A stretch of 64,000 nucleotides of DNA from Pectobacterium atrosepticum (GTDB lineage Bacteria; Pseudomonadota; Gammaproteobacteria; Enterobacterales; Enterobacteriaceae), in contig CP036163.1 in the NCBI GenBank assembly GCA_019056595.1, positions 3,968,001 through 4,032,000 on the forward strand, in the 5' to 3' direction. The translations under genes and the position numbers were made by a program. The notes below the pieces were generated by a model. It was given only the letters and a program-made list of their open reading frames with translations. It did not search any database and was not told the DNA's origin. Shown piece after piece: positions 51,834 through 60,202 of this stretch (positions within the stretch are counted from its first letter, which is position 1; each line of letters opens with the position of its first letter).

Positions 51834-54398
51834 TTAGAGCATTTTCTTTAGCTGATACAACCAATCCAGCGCCTGACGTGGCGTAAGCGCATCAGGATCG
51901 ATGGCTTCCAGCGCTTCAATCGCCGGTGACGGTTCATCAGTGTTCAGCAGCGCTAGCTGCGCGCCATCGATATGGCTGGATGATGCATTATTCGACAACG
52001 TTTCCAGCTCTTTCAGTTTCTGGCGTGCGCGTTTAATCACTTCTTTTGGTACTCCTGCCAATGCGGCAACGGCAAGCCCGTAACTTTTGCTGGCTGCGCC
52101 ATCCTGCACGCTGTGCATAAAGGCGATGGTATCGCCGTGCTCGCGTGCATCTAAATGGACATTCACCACCCCTTCCATTTTTTCCGGCAGGGTGGTCAGC
52201 TCAAAGTAGTGCGTTGCAAACAGTGTCATCGCTTTGATGCGGTTTGCCAGACTTTCGGCGCAGGCCCATGCTAGCGACAAACCGTCATAGGTTGAGGTGC
52301 CGCGGCCGATTTCGTCCATTAGCACCAGACTGTTTTCCGTGGCGTTGTGCAGGATGTTCGCCGTTTCGGTCATTTCTACCATGAAGGTGGATCGACCAGA
52401 TGCCAGATCGTCTGCTGCACCCACGCGGGTGAAAATACGATCGACCGGACCAATGACCGCCTGATCCGCTGGCACAAAGCAGCCGATATGCGCCATCAGC
52501 ACAATCAGCGCTGCCTGACGCATATAGGTACTTTTACCGCCCATGTTGGGGCCGGTAATGATCAGCATACGACGCTGTGGTGACAGTGACAGAGGGTTCG
52601 AGATAAACGGCTCACGAAGTACCTGTTCGACGACCGGGTGACGACCACCTGCGATTTTGATGCCGGGTTTGTCACTCAGCGTCGGACAGACGTAATTCAG
52701 CGTATCGGCGCGTTCCGCCAGATTCGTCAGGACATCCAACTCGGCCAGTGCTGCCGCACTTTGCTGGAGTTCCGCTAAATGAGGTAACAGTAGGTCGAAA
52801 AGCTCATCGTAGAGTGCTTTTTCCAGCGCCAGCGCTTTGCCCTTCGAGGTCAGAACCTTGTCTTCGTATTCTTTCAGCTCGGGAATGATATAGCGCTCGG
52901 CATTTTTCAGCGTCTGGCGGCGTACATAGTGGATCGGCACCAGATGGCTCTGGCCTCGACTCACCTGAATGTAATAGCCGTGCACACCATTGAACCCGAC
53001 TTTCAGCGTATCAAGCCCCAGTTTTTCACGTTCACGAATTTCCAGACGGTCCAGATAATCGCTGGCACCGTCAGCCAGTGCTCGCCACTCATCCAGTTCC
53101 GTATGGTAACCCGGCGCGATAACGCCGCCGTCGCGTACAAGGACTGGCGGTGCTTCGACAACGGCGCGTTCCAGCAAATCGCGTAGTTCATCAAATTGCC
53201 CAATAAGGCTGACCAAACGGCGAACGGAATCAGTATCCAGCGGCGCAAGCTGTTCGCGGATATCGGGAAACTGCTGGAAAGCATGGCGCATTCGAGCCAG
53301 ATCGCGCGGACGTGCCGTGCGCAACGCGAGGCGCGCCAGAATACGCTCCAGATCGCCGACCTGCCGCAGGTAGGGCTGCAGATCCGGTGTGATTTCCTGC
53401 AATGCGCTGATAGCCTGCTGACGCTGCTTAAGCGCATCAATATCGCGGCTAGGCATGTGAATCCAGCGCTTCAGCATCCGGCTGCCCATCGCTGTTACGG
53501 TGCAGTCCAGTACGGCAGCCAGCGTATTTTCTACGCCGCCTGACAGGTTTTGCGTCAGTTCAAGGTTACGGCGAGTTGCCGCATCCATGATGATGCCATC
53601 CTGTTGGCGCTCCATTGTAATGCCACGAATATGCGGCAGCGAGGTGCGCTGTGTGTCTTTCGCGTATTGCAGCAAACATCCGGCGGCTCGCAGCGCGAGC
53701 TTTGCCTGTTCTACGCCAAAACCGGTCAGATCGCGGGTACCAAATTGCAGGTTAAGCTGCTGGCGTGCGGTATCGGGTTCAAATTCCCACATCGGACGAC
53801 GACGGAGCCCATGACGATTGTCGATCAACTCCATGGACTCAAAGGATTCTGGGTAGAGTAACTCTGCTGGATTGGTGCGCTGTAATTCGGCCGCCATGGT
53901 TTCCCGATCGGCGGGTTCACTTACGCGAAAGCGTCCAGAGCTGATGTCTAGTGTGGCGTAACCGAATCCCCGACCGTCCTGCCAGATTGCTGCCAGCAGG
54001 TTATCCTGCTTTTCCTGCAATAGCGCTTCGTCGCTGATGGTTCCTGGCGTGACGATACGCACGACTTTACGTTCCACTGGCCCTTTGCTGGTGGCGGGAT
54101 CGCCGATCTGTTCACAGATCGCGACGGATTCGCCCATTTGCACCAGTCTGGCAAGGTAGTTTTCAACGGCATGGTGAGGAACGCCCGCCATCGGGATCGG
54201 TTCCCCTGCGGAAGCGCCGCGTTTCGTCAGCGAAATATCCAGCAGTTGAGAAGCCCGCTTGGCATCGTCAAAGAACAGCTCGTAAAAATCGCCCATACGG
54301 TAAAACAGCAGGATTTCCGGATGTTCAGCCTTTAACCTAAAATACTGCTGCATCATCGGAGTGTGGGCAGTGAAATCCTTGTCGGTAGAATCTTTCAT
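51834..54398 (-). CDS. mutS: DNA mismatch repair protein MutS
   Basis: MutS recognises base mismatches and small loops and recruits MutL. The protein has 854 residues (E. coli 853). The mismatch-reading Phe-X-Glu is Phe38-Glu40 in [12 protein letters not shown]. The Walker [14 protein letters not shown] is near residue 616, followed by [16 protein letters not shown] and the C-terminal dimer region. It is next to nlpE here and not next to its E. coli neighbours fhlA and ygbA. Confidence 0.98.
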   Translation of the reverse strand: MKDSTDKDFTAHTPMMQQYFRLKAEHPEILLFYRMGDFYELFFDDAKRASQLLDISLTKRGASAGEPIPMAGVPHHAVENYLARLVQMGESVAICEQIGDPATSKGPVERKVVRIVTPGTISDEALLQEKQDNLLAAIWQDGRGFGYATLDISSGRFRVSEPADRETMAAELQRTNPAELLYPESFESMELIDNRHGLRRRPMWEFEPDTARQQLNLQFGTRDLTGFGVEQAKLALRAAGCLLQYAKDTQRTSLPHIRGITMERQQDGIIMDAATRRNLELTQNLSGGVENTLAAVLDCTVTAMGSRMLKRWIHMPSRDIDALKQRQQAISALQEITPDLQPYLRQVGDLERILARLALRTARPRDLARMRHAFQQFPDIREQLAPLDTDSVRRLVSLIGQFDELRDLLERAVVEAPPVLVRDGGVIAPGYHTELDEWRALADGASDYLDRLEIREREKLGLDTLKVGFNGVHGYYIQVSRGQSHLVPIHYVRRQTLKNAERYIIPELKEYEDKVLTSKGKALALEKALYDELFDLLLPHLAELQQSAAALAELDVLTNLAERADTLNYVCPTLSDKPGIKIAGGRHPVVEQVLREPFISNPLSLSPQRRMLIITGPNMGGKSTYMRQAALIVLMAHIGCFVPADQAVIGPVDRIFTRVGAADDLASGRSTFMVEMTETANILHNATENSLVLMDEIGRGTSTYDGLSLAWACAESLANRIKAMTLFATHYFELTTLPEKMEGVVNVHLDAREHGDTIAFMHSVQDGAASKSYGLAVAALAGVPKEVIKRARQKLKELETLSNNASSSHIDGAQLALLNTDEPSPAIEALEAIDPDALTPRQALDWLYQLKKML

Positions 54399-54955
54399 AT
54401 TGATTTTACTCAGTCTTAACGCTTTGGTTCATTCAGATGATGGCGTAGGGTCGATGTTAAATCTTGCCAATGGCTCGTCACCTGAGCATTGAAATGGAAT
54501 GCCAGAAGTATACTGACTGGCAGATGAAAAACATCACCTGCGAGTGCGCTATCTTAACATTGATGGCAGTGATTTGGCGTCAGACGACGTTACCAGACTG
54601 AGACAGGGATGCGTATGCGATTTTTCCTCTATTGCTCAGGCGCGCGATGCGGCTCGCAAGTTTGCCCCGAATCCTTAAGTCAATGAAGTGAAGATCGAAT
54701 GCGGTCTGAGGCTATCACTATTGTTAAGCTGATAATAGGTGGGATTTTTGCCCAACGTCGCGATCATTCATAAGGTAAGATTGACACAGAAAAGTAAGGT
54801 ATCAGCCTCGATAACGGGTTCAAAGCGCTTGCTCGTCAGGAATTGAGAAAGCAGGGGATTGAGCCGAAGGGGCGAAAGTTAGCTGATTAGCAGAACAGAT
54901 AAGCAAGGGAATGGATGATGGTTCTCAATGTTCTTTAACGTCAAGGATGCGAGAT
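54399..54955. other. Intergenic region upstream of mutS (no complete gene)
   Basis: About 550 bases separate mutS from the divergent DUF4225-like gene. The left part must hold the mutS promoter. At 54798-54890 a 30-codon open stretch, reading GISLDNGFKALARQELRKQG and then IEPKGRKLAD before a TAG, has protein-like composition but no start. It could be the tail of a decayed gene. An imperfect 22-base repeat (54642-54663) is shared with the far side of the accessory patch. Confidence 0.4.
54642..54663 (+). repeat. Imperfect 22-base direct repeat, left copy
   Basis: GCGCGATGCGGCTCGCAAGT plus TT matches 56775-56796 at 19 of 22 positions in the same orientation. The two copies bracket the hcp/DUF4225 patch. 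It could mark an insertion junction or be a scattered intergenic repeat; the sequence alone cannot tell. Confidence 0.4.
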
Positions 54956-55750
54956 ATGGACAATTACCTAAATAGAAATAGTGTTAATAATCAATATTTT
55001 TTGGCTATGGCTCAGGCAGCCTCGTTTGATCTAATAAAGACAGCCAGAATTGTTTCCGCTCGTCATATTAACGATCTCTTTCTTAAAGCAAAATTTGAAG
55101 ACGAAATTCGACGTTTTTCTAATGGAAATCTGGACATCGTTAGAAATGCCAGTAGCTCATCGGAATGTCAGGTTGCTATTAATAATATCAAGGAAGAATG
55201 TGCCAATATTGAAAAACAAGGAACAATGCTTTCTCTTGAAAAAGCCAAGGTATTTATTACCATCAGCATGGAGAAAAGAGATAAGGAATTTGGTTATACA
55301 ATAAATGCAATCGGTGTAATTGTTGGTGGTGCCCAGTTTGTTTCTGGAGTTGGAATCGCTTATGCCGCGACTGGTTATTTAGGTCGATTTATTGGGGCAC
55401 ATATCGCTCTAAATGGAGCAAGTTCACTTAGTGAGAGTATTTTTCATCTTATTGGGCGTGAGGATTCAGTAGGATTTATGAAGTCTGGCTATGTACGTAC
55501 AGCAGAATTTTTGGGGTTTGATAAAAGATCAGGCTTGTTGGCTTATCATTCAGTCGATCTTGTCACTTCATTCTATGGTATCGTCAAATTAACGCTGAAA
55601 CCTGATGCCTGGAGGCTTTTTCGATATATTCCCAGCGATTATTATAGAAAAATAAATACGATGAGCAGAGCATCGCTGATGTTGAAGATGATCGGGGCTG
55701 GAAATAAGATACGAATAATGTCTGATATATATAAAGATGACTCTCTTTAA
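54956..55750 (+). CDS. DUF4225-like protein, candidate T6SS effector
   Basis: This gene encodes 264 residues from ATG 54956 (AAGGA eight bases upstream) or 279 from ATG 54911. The N-terminal half is helical and charged. A glycine-rich hydrophobic stretch follows (INAIGVIVGGAQFVSGVGIA, then LGRFIGAHIALNGASS), and then a tail with GYVRTAEFLGFD and SVDLVTSFYGIVKLTLKP. That layout resembles DUF4225 proteins of Pectobacterium and Pseudomonas as I remember them; the match is from memory. No signal peptide is seen. The gene is AT-rich compared with its flanks. It faces a small membrane-protein gene and lies near an orphan hcp, which suggests, without proving, a secreted membrane-active toxin. Confidence 0.6.
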   Translation: MDNYLNRNSVNNQYFLAMAQAASFDLIKTARIVSARHINDLFLKAKFEDEIRRFSNGNLDIVRNASSSSECQVAINNIKEECANIEKQGTMLSLEKAKVFITISMEKRDKEFGYTINAIGVIVGGAQFVSGVGIAYAATGYLGRFIGAHIALNGASSLSESIFHLIGREDSVGFMKSGYVRTAEFLGFDKRSGLLAYHSVDLVTSFYGIVKLTLKPDAWRLFRYIPSDYYRKINTMSRASLMLKMIGAGNKIRIMSDIYKDDSL

Positions 55751-55764
55751 GATAATAGGCTGGA

Positions 55765-56109
55765 TCAGCCCATCTTACCCTTTCTCTTTAGGTAGGAATA
55801 TGACTTATATGCCAATTTCATTGGCCCTATGTGATAAACTAAAAAAAGAGAAAGCATCATGACAAAAAAGTAAACAAAGAATTCAATTAAATCAGCTCGT
55901 GTGTTAAAAATAAAATTAATGGTAAATGCAGCTATTATAACAACAAACAAAAAGCACCCGTTATAAAACCGTGTTCGTAATGTATGAATCAATCTCTGTA
56001 GCGTCTCTTCACTATCCTCACCACGAGAGATTATCTTTCTCATGAAGTTAATATCATTCTGTGTGAAACCATTCGCTAAGAGTTCCTTTTCTGTCTCTTG
56101 GTCATTCAT
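55765..56109 (-). CDS. Small two-helix membrane protein, candidate immunity protein
   Basis: This is a 114-residue protein I do not recognise. The first 45 residues are polar and helical (MNDQETEKELLANGFTQNDI). Two hydrophobic segments follow (FLFVVIIAAFTINFIF and FFVYFFVMMLSLFLVYHIG), and the tail is lysine-rich. AGGAG lies eight bases before the ATG. It lies 75 bases downstream of hcp on the same strand and ends 14 bases from the convergent DUF4225-like gene. Its size, membrane location and place suggest an immunity protein against a membrane-active effector, but this is inference. Low GC content points to acquisition. Confidence 0.6.
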   Translation of the reverse strand: MNDQETEKELLANGFTQNDINFMRKIISRGEDSEETLQRLIHTLRTRFYNGCFLFVVIIAAFTINFIFNTRADLIEFFVYFFVMMLSLFLVYHIGPMKLAYKSYSYLKRKGKMG

Positions 56110-56184
56110 GGTTTTTTCTCCTGGTTTTTATTATATTTTATAGGGTGTAGCAATATTTGAACACTATCACCCATCAATTATGTA

Positions 56185-56664
56185 TTAGTAAGTCGAATCA
56201 GTCCATAAGAGGAAAGAACTGGTTCTTGCTACCACATGCTCCCATTCGATTGATGCAAATTTAAACGAAATGCTTTCCTGTGGCTGGGTTTCATTATGTG
56301 TTAATGAGTTAGGATAGAAAAACTGAATGTCATTGATAATGGCGTCTCTTAGCACCATTTTAAAATAGAGTTCGTTGCCACCGGATTGGGACGTTCTGTA
56401 AAACAGAAATTCACAGGTTAGTTTTTCGTTATCACCTAATGCCTGTGCCAGAAGAGGCGTTGCCTTATCTATCGGTTTTCTGATTTCCACAGGGTTGAGG
56501 GAAACATTATCCTGCCGAGTTATTCTATTCATTAACTCATAAACAAAAATCTCATCTTCATGGGAAGTCTGATATTTATTGCCAATCGAGTCTGCACTTG
56601 AACAGCCCGCAGAGATAAGACCTTGCGTTACGCCAGTGAGTTTTAGATAGATCAAATTTGCCAT
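56185..56664 (-). CDS. hcp: Orphan Hcp-family type VI secretion tube protein
   Basis: Hcp forms the hexameric rings of the type VI secretion tube and carries small effectors inside the ring. The protein has 159 residues and has the pattern of the long enterobacterial Hcp group: MANLIYLKLTGVTQGLISAG, then DSIGNKYQTSHEDEIFVYEL, EIRKPIDKATPLL, FYPNSLTHNETQPQESIS and EWEHVVARTSS. No C-terminal toxin extension is present. AAGGAAT precedes the ATG. No other T6SS structural gene lies in the window, so it is an auxiliary copy relying on a secretion cluster elsewhere. A small membrane-protein gene follows on the same strand. Confidence 0.9.
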   Translation of the reverse strand: MANLIYLKLTGVTQGLISAGCSSADSIGNKYQTSHEDEIFVYELMNRITRQDNVSLNPVEIRKPIDKATPLLAQALGDNEKLTCEFLFYRTSQSGGNELYFKMVLRDAIINDIQFFYPNSLTHNETQPQESISFKFASIEWEHVVARTSSFLLWTDSTY

Positions 56665-56774
56665 TATTTATTCCTTAATATTATCCATAATCCTGCCCCA
56701 TAAATCCTTTTTCCTTATGGGAGGGTAATTTCTGCATTTTTTGGTAAATGAGTCAATAGCCGTTACCGCGCATT

Positions 56775-56796
56775 GCGCGAGGCGGTTCGCACGTTT
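56775..56796 (+). repeat. Imperfect 22-base direct repeat, right copy
   Basis: GCGCGAGGCGGTTCGCACGT plus TT matches the left copy at 54642-54663 in 19 of 22 positions, same orientation. It lies in the 200-base gap between the divergent hcp and ecdC genes, about 70 bases before ecdC. Confidence 0.4.
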
Positions 56797-56864
56797 CTTG
56801 CAGCATCATAGGTAGAAACTAGACTGATTATTCTGTCACTCATTCGGAAGAAAGGAATCTGGAT

Positions 56865-58289
56865 ATGGCATTTGATGATTTACGCGGTTTTTTAAACGCA
56901 CTTGATGAAAATGGCCAACTGTTGCATATCGATGAGGAAGTTCAGGCTGAGCCAGATTTGGCCGCTGCGGCCAATGCAACGGGACGTATTGGGGAAGGGG
57001 CACCCGCGCTATCTTTTACGAATATTAAAGGATTTGTTGATGCACATGTCGTTATGAATACGATAGGTTCATGGCCGAATCATGCCATCTCTATGGGATT
57101 ACCGGGAAATACACCGGTAAAACAGCAAATTGATGAGTTCATTCGCCGATGGGATAACTTCCCAGTTGCGCCGGAACGACGCGAGAACCCGCCGTGGGCA
57201 GAAAATGCATTGGAGGGGGATGGCATCAATCTTTTCGCTCTCCTGCCATTGTTCCGTTTAAACGACGGTGATGGCGGTTTCTACCTGGATAAGGCCTGCG
57301 TTGTTTCACGCGATCCCGACGATCCCGAGCATTTCGGTAAGCAAAATGTCGGTATTTACCGGATGGAAGTCAAGGGCAAACGTAAGCTGGGCCTGCAACC
57401 GGTGCCGATGCACGATATTGCCATGCATCTCCGGAAGGCAGAAGAGCGCGGCGAGGATTTGCCCATTGCTATTACCCTCGGTAACGATCCCATTATTACG
57501 CTAATGGGGGCAACGCCGCTGAAATATGATCAATCGGAATATGAAATGGCGGGTGCGCTGCGTGAAAGTCCGTACCCTATATCTACTGCACCGCTCACCG
57601 GTTTTGATGTTCCCTGGGGCTCCGAAGTTATTCTGGAAGGCGTGATTGAAAGCCGTAAGCGCGAAATTGAAGGGCCGTTTGGTGAATTCACTGGGCATTA
57701 TTCTGGTGGCCGTAGTATGCCCGTGGTGAGAATTGATAAAGTGTCCTATCGCTCTAAACTGATTTTTGAATCTCTGTACCTTGGTATGCCTTGGACCGAG
57801 GTCGATTATCTGATTGGCCCCGCAACCTGCGTGCCGCTCTATCAGCAATTAAAAGCGGAGTTCCCAGAGGTTCAGGCAGTTAACGCGATGTATACCCACG
57901 GATTGCTGGCGATTATCTCCACCAAAAAACGATATGGAGGGTTTGCTCGTGCAGTAGGGTTGCGTGCCATGACTACACCACACGGACTGGGATATGTGAA
58001 AATGGTTATCATGGTTGATGAGGATGTTGATCCCTTTAACCTTCCCCAGGTCATGTGGGCACTGTCTGCCAAAGTGAACCCGGCTGGCGATCTGGTTCAA
58101 CTGCCGAATATGCCTGTGCTGGCGTTGGATCCGAGCTCAAGCCCAGCAGGTATCACCGACAAACTGATCATTGATGCTACAACGCCCGTCGCGCCGGATA
58201 TCCGTGGTCACTACAGCCAATCCGTGAAGGATTTGCCTGAAGCCAAAGTCTGGGTTGAAAAACTGTCTGCCATGCTGGCGAATCGATAA
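56865..58289 (+). CDS. ecdC: Non-oxidative hydroxyarylic acid decarboxylase, subunit C (UbiD family)
   Basis: This is a 474-residue UbiD-family decarboxylase that uses prenylated FMN, of the EcdC/KpdC/VdcC type acting on hydroxybenzoates such as 4-hydroxybenzoate or vanillate. Family features include GPFGEFTGHYSGGRSMPVVR near residue 265, which carries a catalytic Glu and Arg, and LEGDGINLFALLP. AAGGAA precedes the ATG. Subunit D follows 14 bases later. The UbiX-type flavin prenyltransferase (subunit B) that usually precedes C is absent; hcp and its companions occupy that side. The exact substrate cannot be read from the sequence. Confidence 0.93.
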   Translation: MAFDDLRGFLNALDENGQLLHIDEEVQAEPDLAAAANATGRIGEGAPALSFTNIKGFVDAHVVMNTIGSWPNHAISMGLPGNTPVKQQIDEFIRRWDNFPVAPERRENPPWAENALEGDGINLFALLPLFRLNDGDGGFYLDKACVVSRDPDDPEHFGKQNVGIYRMEVKGKRKLGLQPVPMHDIAMHLRKAEERGEDLPIAITLGNDPIITLMGATPLKYDQSEYEMAGALRESPYPISTAPLTGFDVPWGSEVILEGVIESRKREIEGPFGEFTGHYSGGRSMPVVRIDKVSYRSKLIFESLYLGMPWTEVDYLIGPATCVPLYQQLKAEFPEVQAVNAMYTHGLLAIISTKKRYGGFARAVGLRAMTTPHGLGYVKMVIMVDEDVDPFNLPQVMWALSAKVNPAGDLVQLPNMPVLALDPSSSPAGITDKLIIDATTPVAPDIRGHYSQSVKDLPEAKVWVEKLSAMLANR

Positions 58290-58303
58290 CTAAGGAGTGA
58301 TAA

Positions 58304-58531
58304 ATGGTGTGTCCACGTTGTGCCGATGAGCAGATCGAAGTGATGGCGACATCGCCAGTGAAAGGCGTCTGGACGGTATATCAGTGCCAGTGCTGTTTGT
58401 ATACCTGGCGTGATACCGAACCGCTGCGCCGTATTAGCCGCGAGCATTACCCTGAAGCTTTTCGTATTACGCAGAAAGATATAGCGGCGGCGCTTGAGTT
58501 TCCCGCTATTCCGCCCTTGTTGACGAAATAG
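58304..58531 (+). CDS. ecdD: Non-oxidative hydroxyarylic acid decarboxylase, subunit D
   Basis: This is a 75-residue EcdD/KpdD/VdcD-type protein. It has two CxxC-like pairs, CPRCADEQI at the start and YQCQCCLYTW near residue 30, which suggest a zinc ribbon, then WRDTEPLRRI and a C-terminal FPAIPPLL typical of the family. Its role beside subunit C is not well defined, although it is reported to be needed for full activity. AAGGAG lies upstream of the ATG. It is the last gene of the plus-strand pair. Confidence 0.92.
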   Translation: MVCPRCADEQIEVMATSPVKGVWTVYQCQCCLYTWRDTEPLRRISREHYPEAFRITQKDIAAALEFPAIPPLLTK

Positions 58532-58611
58532 GTGGTGTTGAATTAATCATCTCAATCGTGGTTATTTTTGAACGCGATGCGCCGTGTTTCAGGGTACCTC
58601 GCGTTTATTCT

Positions 58612-59241
58612 TTATTCTGCGCTTGCTTCAATATCCTGGACTTTTCGCCAGCTAGTCAGATTTTTCAGCCGCTGTGAATAGCGTTGAATATTGGGGAAAC
58701 GTTCAGCAGGAACGAGTCGTTCCACGACGGTATTAATAACGAAACCCAGCATAATATCCGCGCCGGTTAAGGTATCACCCACAATAAATTCTCTCGAAGC
58801 CAGCGTGTCGTCTAAAAATGAAAAGACTTTATCGAATTCGTTGTCAGCGTAACCCTCAAGGAAATTCAGTGTGGTTCCGGTATTCTTTTCAAATTCGCCA
58901 AAAATCTTCAATAAAACCGGCAGCATCGCGGAGCTTTCTGCAAAGTGTATCCATTGAAGATAATCAATATATTCGGCTGCGTTTGCATCTGGCGCTAAGT
59001 GTCTCGCATGGCGATTGATCAGGTATTCAACGATCGCACCAGATTCTGCGATGACTTTTCCATCCTCTTCAATCAACGGTGATTTACCTAAAGGATGTAT
59101 CGCTTTCAGTGATGCGGGTGCCAGATGCGTTTTTTCATCTCGCTGATATCTGACAAGCTCATAAGGTATCCCGGCTTCTTCAAGCAACCAGAGGATACGA
59201 ACAGACCGTGAATCATTAAGATGGTGTAATTTTAATCCCAT
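58612..59241 (-). CDS. Glutathione S-transferase family protein
   Basis: This is a 209-residue soluble GST. The N-terminal thioredoxin-like domain begins MGLKLHHLNDSRSVRILWLL and has the glutathione-binding proline and glutamate-serine in GKSPLIEEDGKVIAESGAIV. The C-terminal helical domain has the N-cap motif TGADIMLGF. The serine in NDSRSVRIL is a likely catalytic residue of a beta- or theta-like class. I take ATG 59241 because AAGGAA lies eight bases upstream and the fold starts there; the frame extends to 59358 without homologous sequence. The substrate is unknown. Confidence 0.9.
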   Translation of the reverse strand: MGLKLHHLNDSRSVRILWLLEEAGIPYELVRYQRDEKTHLAPASLKAIHPLGKSPLIEEDGKVIAESGAIVEYLINRHARHLAPDANAAEYIDYLQWIHFAESSAMLPVLLKIFGEFEKNTGTTLNFLEGYADNEFDKVFSFLDDTLASREFIVGDTLTGADIMLGFVINTVVERLVPAERFPNIQRYSQRLKNLTSWRKVQDIEASAE

Positions 59242-59434
59242 ATTACGTTTCCTTAAATTCTGATGGTTTGAGCTAATCGTCATGATGTTGCCCCACGACG
59301 TGTATTGATTCCATGTAGTACACGTAGAGTAGCGATTCCGTTGGCTTTCGGCTAACAAGGTTATTTTCGTAGAGGCATAAATATTTTTATGAGGTTGCTG
59401 CGTTCATCTTGATGGATAAGAACATGATCCGCGC

Positions 59435-60202
59435 TCACTTCACCACACACATTGGTTGACCTGATACCGGCTCTGCATGGATCTCCGCATCGATGCTGAA
59501 CACTCGTTGCAGTAATTCCGGTTTCATCACTTCGTGCGGTGAACCCTGCGCTATCACGCGCCCATCCGCCAACATCACCAGATGATCGCAGTAGCGGCTG
59601 GCCTGATTCAGATCGTGCAGGACGGTTACCACCGTTTTTCCAGCCTGGTTCAGTTCGCGCAGTAGCTTCATCAGTTCCACTTGATGATTGATATCGAGGT
59701 AAGTCGTCGGTTCGTCGAGCAGTACAACGGGGGTATCCTGCGCCAGCAGCATTGCCAGAAACGCCCGCTGCCGCTGTCCGCCGGACAAATCGGTTAGCCG
59801 TTTGTCGGCCAGCTCGACGATGTGCGTTTTCTCCATCGCGAACTGCACGCGCTGGATATCGTCTTGTGATAACCGCCCCCACAGCGATAGCCAGGGGCTG
59901 CGTCCGTAGGCCACCATATCACGTACGGTAATCCCTTCCGGCGTCAAATGCTGCTGTGGTAACAGCGCCAGATGACGTGAAAGCTGGCGAGCAGAGAACG
60001 CAGATAGCGGCTTGCCATTGAGCTGAATAGCACCGGATTCTGGAGTGAGCAGCTTGGCGAAGCACTTCAGTAGCGTTGACTTTCCACAGCCGTTGGGGCC
60101 GAGCAGGGCGGTAATTTTTCCCGCAGGCAGCGACAGCGACAGGCCGTCAAGAATACGTTTATCGCCATAACCTGCCGTCAGGTTTTGTGTGGTGAGTTCC
60201 AT
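59435..60202 (-). CDS. fecE: Ferric citrate ABC transporter ATP-binding protein FecE
   Basis: FecE powers import of iron delivered as ferric citrate across the inner membrane. The protein has 255 residues, as in E. coli. Walker A GPNGCGKST is at residues 35-43, the signature LSGGQRQR at 139-146 and Walker B VVLLDEP at about 159-165. The H-loop is VLHDLNQASRYCDH. It abuts fecD with no gap and is the last gene of the fec operon. No clear terminator follows. Confidence 0.95.
   Translation of the reverse strand: MELTTQNLTAGYGDKRILDGLSLSLPAGKITALLGPNGCGKSTLLKCFAKLLTPESGAIQLNGKPLSAFSARQLSRHLALLPQQHLTPEGITVRDMVAYGRSPWLSLWGRLSQDDIQRVQFAMEKTHIVELADKRLTDLSGGQRQRAFLAMLLAQDTPVVLLDEPTTYLDINHQVELMKLLRELNQAGKTVVTVLHDLNQASRYCDHLVMLADGRVIAQGSPHEVMKPELLQRVFSIDAEIHAEPVSGQPMCVVK

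Noticed and set aside
59361-59882. 173-codon minus-strand frame overlapping fecE
   Set aside because: It is out of frame with the well-supported fecE and reads as arginine- and glycine-rich noise.
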